Below are positions 6,384 to 11,997 of a DNA stretch of 17,220 bases, piece by piece. Positions within the stretch are counted from its first letter, which is position 1; each line of letters begins with the position of its first letter. A program made the translations under genes and the position numbers. A model generated the notes under the pieces. The model made no database searches and had not been told where the DNA came from. It saw only the letters and a program-made list of their open reading frames with translations. This stretch comes from Pseudomonadota bacterium (GTDB taxonomy: Bacteria > Myxococcota_A > Polyangia > Haliangiales > Haliangiaceae), in contig JAEWJO010000076.1 of the NCBI GenBank assembly GCA_023386455.1, positions 1 to 17,220 on the forward strand, given 5' to 3'.

Positions 6384-8027
6384 CTAGCGCCACTCGGCGT
6401 CGAGGCTCACGCCCTGGTCCGTCACCGACGAGTCGGAGACGAAGCGCAGGTAGTGATACTGACCCGGCCACTCGTCGGCGAGCGACGGGCCCGACGAGCC
6501 GGTGTACGTCTTCACCTTGACCCACGCGCCGTTCTTCCACGACCACACCTCGAGCTTGTCGTAGTTGTTCTCCGTCTTGAACCGCACGCTGCGAAGGCGC
6601 AGCGCCTGCGCCTCGGCGGGCAGGTAGAGCTCCTTCCACACGCTCATGTTGTTCGTGTACGGGTTCGTCGTCTCGAAGTGACCGTCGGTGACCGCCCGCC
6701 ACTGCGGACCCGCCTGCCACGCGCACGCGTTCGCGTTGCACGCCCACGCGCCGAGCACCTGCGCGTGCGGCAGACCGTTGCAGTCGGCGGGTGCATCGCA
6801 GTAGTTGCCGGCGACGCACGTGCCACCCGCGTCGGGGTGCGGATACGTGAACGTCGAGACGCCGTAGCGGCACTTGTAGCCGTCGCTGCACGCGAGGCCG
6901 GCGAAGCCACCGCACGCGTCACCGGTGATGCCGCACTCGTCGTCGTGCGCGACCGGCGCGTTCGCGCAGGCCGCCTGGCACGCGTTGCCGTACGTGTGGC
7001 CGTTCGTGCCGCAGACGGGATCGTAGAGCGCGGGGCACACGCAGCCCTCGTCGACGACGCACTCGCTCTCCGCGCACTCGTAACCGCTGCCGCAGGTCAG
7101 GCCGCCGCCCGCGTCGCACGCGAACAGTGCCTCGAGCTCGTCGATCAATGACTGCACCGCGGGATCCTGCGAGCCCTGCGTCGCCGAGAACGTCACGGTG
7201 TACGTGCCGGCCTTGATCGTGAGCTCCTCGAGGACCGCGCCCGGCGTGACGGTGCGCGCGTAGCCGGGGCCCTGGAGCAGACCCTGCTGCGCCGCGCGGC
7301 GCACGAGCGCGGCGAGGCGAACGGTGTCGACCGTGCCGATGTCGTCGGTGACGGGACCGTCGGTGGGACCGGGATGCGTGTACGACGCGTCCGCGCCGTG
7401 CGTGCGCTTCGTGGTCCGGTTGCGGCCGTTCGCGATGTAGTGCGAGACCTCGACGTCGGCGATCGGCTTGCACACCGGCTGCACCGGGCACTGACACGTG
7501 CCGGGCGCCTTCGCGACGTCGACCGTACCCGCGCCGCACGCCGGCCAGACGACCGCCGGGCAGATCGGCGCGCCGCTCCACTCGATCTGATCGATCTCGA
7601 AGCCGTGGCGCGTGATCGAGCCATCGGTCTCGAGCCGAACGTTCACGCTCGCACCACCGAGCTCGAACCAGCTCGTCCACACGTTGTCGCGGTTGCCATC
7701 GAACGACTGCGGGACGCCGACCGTTGGCTCGACGGTGACGAAGTCGTAATTCGCCTCGGTGCGCAGCACCTTGAAGTGCAGGCGCGCCGAGCTCGCGCAC
7801 GACGGCAGCGACGCGAGCGACACGGGATAGACCCGGTTCAGGTTGTTGCCGTACGGGTGCGGCGACTGGACGTTGGTCGCCACGACCTTCGCCGAGCTAT
7901 CGCCCTTGCCAACCGCGCCGGGGACGGACGGCGGCTCGCTGTCGTCGACCTGTCCCTTGGCGTCGTCTTTTCCGGGGCCCGCGCACGCGGCGAGGGCGAT
8001 GAGTCCAACAAAGCTAAGCTTGCGCAT
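6384..8027 (-). CDS. Secreted lipoprotein with CUB-like domains and a Kazal domain
   Basis: The 547-residue product starts MRKLSFVGLIALAACAG: lipobox LAA-Cys15, then an acidic linker. Residues 52-150 and 450-546 look alike (YGNNLNRVYPV with NYDFVTVEP, and YTNNMSVWKELYLP with NYDKLEVWSW) and have the beta pattern of CUB-like surface domains, probably a duplicated module. Between them, residues 329-365 form a Kazal serine-protease-inhibitor domain: CVCPALYDPVCGTNGHTYGN, with cysteines at 329, 331, 339, 350, 354 and 365. Many other cysteines (310-440) suggest a disulfide-rich extracellular region. The frame is open upstream to a TTG at 8078, but the signal peptide favours the ATG at 8027. Its role could be inhibition of proteases (own, prey or competitor); this is inference from the Kazal domain. 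Confidence 0.88.
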   Translation of the reverse strand: MRKLSFVGLIALAACAGPGKDDAKGQVDDSEPPSVPGAVGKGDSSAKVVATNVQSPHPYGNNLNRVYPVSLASLPSCASSARLHFKVLRTEANYDFVTVEPTVGVPQSFDGNRDNVWTSWFELGGASVNVRLETDGSITRHGFEIDQIEWSGAPICPAVVWPACGAGTVDVAKAPGTCQCPVQPVCKPIADVEVSHYIANGRNRTTKRTHGADASYTHPGPTDGPVTDDIGTVDTVRLAALVRRAAQQGLLQGPGYARTVTPGAVLEELTIKAGTYTVTFSATQGSQDPAVQSLIDELEALFACDAGGGLTCGSGYECAESECVVDEGCVCPALYDPVCGTNGHTYGNACQAACANAPVAHDDECGITGDACGGFAGLACSDGYKCRYGVSTFTYPHPDAGGTCVAGNYCDAPADCNGLPHAQVLGAWACNANACAWQAGPQWRAVTDGHFETTNPYTNNMSVWKELYLPAEAQALRLRSVRFKTENNYDKLEVWSWKNGAWVKVKTYTGSSGPSLADEWPGQYHYLRFVSDSSVTDQGVSLDAEWR

Positions 8028-8110
8028 TTCGATGCGCGCGCCGAGAGCAAGGACCGTTCCGCTCGACGCGATGCGCAACGCGGTGAAACCGCGCGGTCGC
8101 GCTGGCTGCC

Positions 8111-8116
8111 GCTATA
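8111..8116 (-). promoter_or_regulatory. Candidate -10 box upstream of the Kazal lipoprotein gene
   Basis: Minus-strand TATAGC (overlapping TGTATA) lies downstream of two inverted repeats in the 172-bp gap between minus-strand genes. It would give a leader of about 75 nt to the ATG at 8027. No good -35 is visible. Low-confidence prediction. Confidence 0.25.
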
Positions 8117-8123
8117 CAGAATT

Positions 8124-8159
8124 GCGACGCCGGCGTCGCTGATGGCTACTACCGTAGCC
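8124..8159. repeat. Two adjacent inverted repeats in the gap between lipoprotein genes
   Basis: The first is a perfect 16-bp palindrome, GCGACGCCGGCGTCGC (8124-8139). The second, 4 bp away, has arms GGCTAC (8144-8149) and GTAGCC (8154-8159) around a 4-nt loop. They lie downstream of the glycosidase-like gene ending at 8200 and upstream of the Kazal lipoprotein gene. They may act as a bidirectional-style terminator or a protein-binding site. No T-run follows, so a classical Rho-independent terminator is not proven. Confidence 0.5.
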
Positions 8160-8199
8160 GCCACCTCTCTGTAGAGCGCGTAAGGGGGCTGGCGCTTCG

Positions 8200-9435
8200 C
8201 TACGGCGCGGCGTCGCGCGCGGCGACGTCGAGCGTCATCACGCCGTCGCGAAACCCGAGCTTCGTGCGGTCCGGAAGGAGCGAGCCCGCGGGCACGTTCT
8301 GATCGTCGAACCCGACGTAGGCCATGTAGCGGCCGGTGCCTTTGATCGCGACGTCGGCGCCGGTGAGCAGGCCGAGGTGCTCGCCCGCGGCGCTGCCGTC
8401 CCACGCGACATCGCGCGTGCCGTTATAGTTGATCGTCCAGCTCGTGCCGTTCGTCGACGTCGCGTGCCACACGCCGACCATGTTGTTGAACTCGATCGGC
8501 TGATCGTCGTTCTCGGTCGCCGGCGAATCGCTCGTCAGCCACATCTCCCAGCGGCAGTGCGGCTCGTCGTAGACGACGCTCGGCTGCGCGCCGCCGCTCG
8601 TCCGGTTCGAGCTCGCGCGCAGCAGCGTGCCGATCGGCGCCGCATCGACGGTCCAGTGGATCGCATCGGTCGACGTCGCGTGGCCGATGCCGAACGCGTC
8701 GGCGGTGGCGCAGCTCGCCCCGCTGCACGCGAAGCTCGAGAACCAGAGGTGATACGTGCCGTTCACGAACACGATCTCCGGATCGGCGACGAGCGCATCG
8801 CCCGCGCTAGGGTACGCGTCCTCGCCGGTGAACACGAGACCGGCCTTGCCCTTGGGCGAGTCGCTCGCGGATACCCGCGTGAACGTCACGCCGTCGGCCG
8901 AGAACGCCGCCCCGATCGCGTAGTCGGGGAACGCGTAATTCGGGAACGCCTGCGCCGCGCCGCTGTAGACCATCACGTAGCGGCGATCGGCCGGGGCGTC
9001 GGGGTTGTACGCGACCGACGGCGTCTCGCTATGGAGGTAGTCCCATGCCGTGCTGTCGGTCGGCGCGGCGAACGCGGGGGCATCCGCGAGCGTCCAGGTC
9101 GCGAGGTCGGGGCTGGTCGCGCGGCGGATCACCATCGGACCCGGCGGGTCGAACGTCGTGCCGTGCGGCGACTGGTAATAGAGGACCCACTGCGTGCCGT
9201 CCCACCGGAGATCGGGATCGGCGATCGCGGTGTCGAGCTTGCCGTCGGTGAACGTGTGGCTGCCGGCGACGAGCTTGGGGTTTGGCGGGCGCCGGTAGAA
9301 CGCGCCGACCGCACCCTGCGGAAGACACTGTTGCTCGGGGATATCCGGGGTCACCGGCGGCCCATCGGGTACGACGGCCGGGCCGTCATCGCCACAGGCG
9401 GCCAGAAGGAGAGCTGTCCACAGAATGCGCCGCAC
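8200..9435 (-). CDS. Five-bladed beta-propeller, glycoside-hydrolase-like lipoprotein
   Basis: With the GTG at 9435 as start the product has 411 residues and begins (M)RRILWTALLLAACGDDG: lipobox LLAA-Cys14 and a Pro-rich linker. Blade motifs resemble the GH43/GH32/GH117-type five-bladed propellers: IADPDLRWDGTQWVLYYQSP (about 71-90), ETPSVAYNPD (137-146), VADPEIVFVNGTYHLWFSS (216-234), QPSVVYDEPHCRWEMWLTSD (284-303) and GADVAIKGTGRYMAYVG near the end. Repeated RRATSPDLATW, GHATSTDAIHW and WHATSTNGTSW strands are typical. ADPD and ADPE acidic residues could be catalytic, but the family and substrate are not clear. The frame is open upstream to 9594, with a GTG at 9456 as an alternative start (418 residues). 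Further upstream it collides with the divergent gene. Likely an outer-membrane or periplasmic carbohydrate-active protein. Confidence 0.82.
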   Translation of the reverse strand: MRRILWTALLLAACGDDGPAVVPDGPPVTPDIPEQQCLPQGAVGAFYRRPPNPKLVAGSHTFTDGKLDTAIADPDLRWDGTQWVLYYQSPHGTTFDPPGPMVIRRATSPDLATWTLADAPAFAAPTDSTAWDYLHSETPSVAYNPDAPADRRYVMVYSGAAQAFPNYAFPDYAIGAAFSADGVTFTRVSASDSPKGKAGLVFTGEDAYPSAGDALVADPEIVFVNGTYHLWFSSFACSGASCATADAFGIGHATSTDAIHWTVDAAPIGTLLRASSNRTSGGAQPSVVYDEPHCRWEMWLTSDSPATENDDQPIEFNNMVGVWHATSTNGTSWTINYNGTRDVAWDGSAAGEHLGLLTGADVAIKGTGRYMAYVGFDDQNVPAGSLLPDRTKLGFRDGVMTLDVAARDAAP

Positions 9436-9450
9436 GGAGGGAAAGCGTTG

Positions 9451-9490
9451 TGCCACGGGGAATGTCCCCTTGTCACGGGAGGTTTTCCCC
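9451..9490. repeat. Imperfect 20-bp tandem repeat, operator-like, between divergent genes
   Basis: Two adjoining 20-bp units (9451-9470 and 9471-9490) share the pattern TG-Y-CACGGG, then T, then TCCCC; 13 of 20 positions are identical. Each unit has inverted GGGGA/TCCCC-type arms. The 20-bp period is about two helical turns, as expected for sites bound on one DNA face. They sit just upstream of the first DsbA-like gene and at the start region of the divergent glycosidase-like gene. Binding by a regulator is inference. Confidence 0.45.
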
Positions 9491-9496
9491 GCCAGC

Positions 9497-10351
9497 ATGC
9501 GCCCCGTGAAGACAGTCCTCCTTACCTTGCTCAGCAGCTCCCTCCTCTTTGCCTGCCAGAACGACTCGAAGATGGATTCGAGTGGCGGCGGCAACCTCGA
9601 AGCACGCGTGAAGAAGCTCGAGGAGCAGAACGCGAAGTACGCCGAGGCGCTCGACTTCCTGCAGAAGGTCTACGGCCAGCAGAAGGCGCAGCAGCAGGCC
9701 CAGGAGGAGAGCGAGCCCGATCCGAACGCGATGTTCGCGGTCGATATCGCGCAGAACGTCAAGACCGGTTTCGTCGACGGTCCGTCGAGCGGTGCGCCCG
9801 TGACGATCGTCGCAGCCGAGGACTTCGCGTGCCCGTACTGCGAGCGCGTCAGCGGCACGCTCGACGAGCTCGTGAAGGAGTACAACGGCAAGGTCCGCGT
9901 CGTCTTCAAGAACATGGTCGTCCACCCGCAGGTCACGAACGCTCACCTCGCCGGCTGCGCCGCCGCGAAGCAGGGCAAGTTCCAGCAGTTCAAGACGACG
10001 TGGTGGGAGAAGGGCTTCAAGGCCCGCAAGATGGACGATGCGAACATCGAGACGATCGCCAAGGAGATCGGCCTCGACATGGGCAAGTTCAAGTCCGACA
10101 AGGACAGCTCCGAGTGCAAGTCGATCGTCGAGGCCGATCAGCAGGAGCTCCAGAAGTTCCGCGTCAACTCGACGCCGACGCTGTTCGTCAACGGCACGCA
10201 CGTCGGTGGCGCGCTCCCGAAGGAGGCATTCAAGCAGATGATCGACGAGAAGCTGAAGGTCGCCGAGAACCAGAGCGACTACTACGACAAGGTCGTGATG
10301 GCGACCGGCACGAAGCAGTTCAAGTCGAAAAAGGACAGCGCCGCGAACTGA
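9497..10351 (+). CDS. DsbA-like thiol-disulfide oxidoreductase lipoprotein, cysteine form (CPYC)
   Basis: The product (284 residues from ATG 9497) has lipobox LLFA-Cys20, a charged helical coiled-coil-like stretch (33-75, LEARVKKLEEQNAKYAEALD and a Gln-rich part), and a thioredoxin-fold domain of the DsbA/Thioredoxin_4 type. VTIVAAEDFACPYCERV carries the redox motif C112-P-Y-C115. NSTPTLFVNG (224-233) holds the cis-proline Pro227. WW (169-170) and extra cysteines 154 and 207 are shared with the next gene. It should act in the envelope on protein thiols. A GTG at 9506 would give a signal peptide aligned with the paralogue ((M)KTVLLTLLSSSLLFAC), so the start is not certain. The next gene starts 20 bp after the stop, indicating an operon. 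Confidence 0.92.
   Translation: MRPVKTVLLTLLSSSLLFACQNDSKMDSSGGGNLEARVKKLEEQNAKYAEALDFLQKVYGQQKAQQQAQEESEPDPNAMFAVDIAQNVKTGFVDGPSSGAPVTIVAAEDFACPYCERVSGTLDELVKEYNGKVRVVFKNMVVHPQVTNAHLAGCAAAKQGKFQQFKTTWWEKGFKARKMDDANIETIAKEIGLDMGKFKSDKDSSECKSIVEADQQELQKFRVNSTPTLFVNGTHVGGALPKEAFKQMIDEKLKVAENQSDYYDKVVMATGTKQFKSKKDSAAN
9605..9705 (+). repeat. 101-bp block identical to 10468-10568 in the neighbouring paralogue
   Basis: By eye the two DsbA-like genes are base-identical over 101 bp covering the coiled-coil region (first mismatches at 9604/10467 and 9706/10569). The flanking coding parts differ at many third positions. Local gene conversion is the simplest explanation. Confidence 0.8.
9842..9862 (+). 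other. Hairpin after the CPYC codons of the Cys paralogue (possible SECIS relic)
   Basis: GAGCG (9842-9846) pairs with CGCTC (9858-9862). After one C/A mismatch, GTC (9848-9850) pairs with GGC (9854-9856, one T-G pair), leaving loop AGC. The inner GTC and the AG of the loop align with those of the SECIS-like hairpin in the next gene. It may be a degraded SECIS or a by-product of conserved codons in GC-rich DNA. Confidence 0.35.
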
Positions 10352-10371
10352 TCTCTGGCAGGATTCCCCCC

Positions 10372-11205
10372 ATGAAGCTCGCTTCTCTGCTGTTCGCGAC
10401 AGCGCTCGTCGCCGGTTGTCAGAACGATTCGAGGCTCGACTCGGGCGGCGGGGGCAACCTCGAAGCTCGCGTGAAGAAGCTCGAGGAGCAGAACGCGAAG
10501 TACGCCGAGGCGCTCGACTTCCTGCAGAAGGTCTACGGCCAGCAGAAGGCGCAGCAGCAGGCCCAGGAAGAGAGCGAGCCGGATCCGAACGCGGTCTTCG
10601 CGGTCGACATCACGCCGAACATCCAGGGCGGCCTCGTCGAGGGCCCGGCGACGGGTGCTCCCGTCACGATCGTGGAAGCCTGGGACTTTGCTTGACCCTA
10701 CTGCGAGAGGGTCAGTTCGGCCCTCGAAGAGCTCGTGAAGGAGTACGACGGCAAGGTTCGCGTGGTGTTCAAGAACATGGTCGTGCACCCGCAGGTCACG
10801 AACGCGCACCTCGCGGGGTGTGCGGCTGGCAAGCAGGGCAAGTTCCAGCAGTTCAAGAACGAGTGGTGGGAGAAGGCGTTCAAGGCTCGCAAGATGGATG
10901 ACGCCAACATCGAGGCGATCGCGAAGGGGATCGGCCTCGACATGGCGAAGTTCAAGGCGGACAAGGACGGCGAGGCCTGCAAGCAGATGCTCGCGGCCGA
11001 CCAGGCCGAGCTGCAGAAGTTCCACGTCAACTCGACGCCGACCTTCTTCGTCAACGGCACGCACGTCGGTGGAGCGCTCCCGAAGGAAGCGTTCAAGCAG
11101 ATGATCGACGAGAAGCTGAAGTCCGCAGACGGCCAGACCGACTACTACGACAAGGTCGTCATGCAGGGCGAGAAGCAGTTCAAGTCGAAGGGCAAGCAGC
11201 AGTAG
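10372..11205 (+). CDS. DsbA-like thiol-disulfide oxidoreductase lipoprotein, probable selenoprotein (UPYC)
   Basis: Reading the in-frame TGA at 10693-10695 as selenocysteine gives a 277-residue protein that aligns with the preceding gene along its whole length. It has lipobox VAG-Cys16, coiled-coil-like stretch 28-70, redox motif U108-P-Y-C111 (context EAWDFA-U-PYCERV), WW at 165-166, extra cysteines 150 and 203, and cis-Pro223 in NSTPTFFVNG. The TGA replaces exactly the N-terminal, nucleophilic Cys of the CPYC in the paralogue. The 169 codons after it are intact and differ from the paralogue with many synonymous changes, which argues against a decaying pseudogene. A SECIS-like hairpin follows the TGA. 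The start ATG has GGCAGGA upstream. Standard gene callers would report a 107-residue fragment and a separate downstream ORF (for example from the GTG at 10735). Alternatives are a nonsense mutation or a sequencing error. Confidence 0.9.
10468..10568 (+). repeat. Second copy of the 101-bp block identical to 9605-9705
   Basis: This is the partner of the identical block in the Cys paralogue, at a constant offset of 863 bp. It codes for the coiled-coil-like segment and does not extend to the redox motif. Confidence 0.8.
10693..10695 (+). other. Predicted selenocysteine codon (in-frame TGA)
   Basis: Codon 108 of the gene starting at 10372 is TGA. The matching codon in the paralogue is TGC at 9830-9832, the first Cys of CPYC. 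The flanking codons (Asp-Phe-Ala before, Pro-Tyr-Cys after) are the same in both proteins. Confidence 0.88.
10707..10725 (+). promoter_or_regulatory. Bacterial SECIS-like stem-loop
   Basis: Seven pairs form between GAGGGUC (10707-10713) and GGCCCUC (10719-10725), six Watson-Crick and one U-G, closing the loop AGUUC (10714-10718). The loop begins 18 nt after the UGA. Bacterial SECIS elements sit inside the coding region directly after the UGA, with a G in the first two loop positions, and are bound by SelB. Position, stem length and the loop G (10715) followed by U all fit. The folding was done by eye. Confidence 0.75.
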
Positions 11206-11236
11206 ATTGCCGCAACGCCGGGACCCACTCCGTGTC

Positions 11237-11260
11237 TAGAATCGAGGCACGGAAGGGGAG
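11237..11260 (+). promoter_or_regulatory. Candidate -10 box and Shine-Dalgarno of the 11265 gene
   Basis: TAGAAT (11237-11242) resembles a -10 box, and GGAAGGGGAG (11251-11260) is a strong purine-rich ribosome binding site 4 nt before the ATG at 11265. No good -35 hexamer is visible. The site decides for the ATG at 11265 over upstream GTG codons in the same frame. Confidence 0.4.
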
Positions 11261-11264
11261 ACCC

Positions 11265-11933
11265 ATGGCGATTTCGTCCAGGCTGATCTTCGCGAGCACG
11301 CTGCTCGCCGCCGGCGCGGCGCTCGCGCAGCCGGGCACCACCGAGGTGCAGCCGGTCTACACGCCGACGGTCGTCCGCCCGGCGAAGAACCCGCTCGCGA
11401 CGACCGAGCGCTGGGGTGGTGGCGTGCGACTCACCGGCCTCTCCGGGATCGGCGCGCTGCCGGGCGTCAACTATGGTGCCGAGGTCGCCGGCCATCTCCG
11501 TCACGACGAGTGGTTCGCCGAGCTCGCGCTCGGTCGGTGGCGGCCGGAGGAGACCTACGTCGTCACCGAGATGCCGGAGCACGTCGAGCTCGGCCTCGAT
11601 CTATGGACGGTGCGCGCCGGCTGGGAGTCGATGAAGATGCCGCTTCGCGGCTGGGTCCTCGCCGAGGTCGGCGAGCTCGCGAGTGCGCGCCAGATGGCCG
11701 GCGTCGTCACCCGCATGATGACCGGCGACACGCCGGACGATCGGCAATGGCGTGCCGTCGGCGGCGGCTTCGGCGTCGCGTGGCCGATGACGAACCAGGC
11801 GCGGCTCGTCGGCACGATGGAGCTCGCGATCCCGATCAACCGAGAGCGGCTCACGCTCGATCGCGGCGAGGCGTACGAGCCGGACCCGATGGCGGCGCGC
11901 TACGCGATCGGTCTCGAAGTCGGCTGGCGCTGA
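11265..11933 (+). CDS. Exported beta-rich protein, possibly outer-membrane barrel, unknown function
   Basis: The 222-residue product has a Sec signal peptide (MAISSRLIFASTLLAAGAALA, probable cleavage after Ala21 before QPGTTE). The mature part alternates hydrophobic and polar residues with Gly and aromatic residues (WGGGVRLTGLSGIGALPGVNYG, HDEWFAELALGRW, ELGLDLWTVRAGWESM, WRAVGGGFGVAWPM) and ends YAIGLEVGWR. A C-terminal aromatic/Arg ending after a beta strand suits a small outer-membrane beta-barrel, but this is inference; I recognise no named family. It follows the DsbA-like pair by 59 bp on the same strand and has its own strong ribosome binding site, so it may be independent or a downstream operon member. 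The mature part contains no cysteine, so it is not an obvious disulfide substrate. Confidence 0.82.
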   Translation: MAISSRLIFASTLLAAGAALAQPGTTEVQPVYTPTVVRPAKNPLATTERWGGGVRLTGLSGIGALPGVNYGAEVAGHLRHDEWFAELALGRWRPEETYVVTEMPEHVELGLDLWTVRAGWESMKMPLRGWVLAEVGELASARQMAGVVTRMMTGDTPDDRQWRAVGGGFGVAWPMTNQARLVGTMELAIPINRERLTLDRGEAYEPDPMAARYAIGLEVGWR

Positions 11934-11982
11934 CGGCCGCAGCCTCGGGCAGTTTGGTCGAGGCGGCGCGCGACGGCTGCGC

Positions 11983-11988
11983 TACGCT
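11983..11988 (+). promoter_or_regulatory. Candidate -10 box of the 11998 gene
   Basis: TACGCT lies 9 nt before the ATG at 11998, with no Shine-Dalgarno between them (CGACTCGAC). The predicted leader would be about 3 nt. TTGGTC at 11954-11959 is too far away to be a convincing -35. Confidence 0.3.
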
Positions 11989-11997
11989 CGACTCGAC

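Noticed and set aside
8027..8078. Upstream TTG start (8078) for the Kazal lipoprotein
   Set aside because: It would add 17 residues before a good lipoprotein signal peptide; the ATG at 8027 is more likely.
8377..10695. 772-codon plus-strand open frame ending at the TGA of the second DsbA-like gene
   Set aside because: Most of it is antisense to the beta-propeller lipoprotein gene, with Arg/Val-rich shadow composition, or out of frame with the first DsbA-like gene. Only its last 108 codons (from 10372) are real.
10735..11205. Separate short gene starting at GTG 10735
   Set aside because: It is the C-terminal part of the UPYC protein; it would lack the redox motif and a signal peptide, and it has no ribosome binding site of its own.
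10372..11205. Pseudogene by nonsense mutation
   Set aside because: The stop falls on the single residue where Sec replaces Cys, the 169 codons after it are intact, and a SECIS-like stem follows. Not fully excluded without the rest of the genome.
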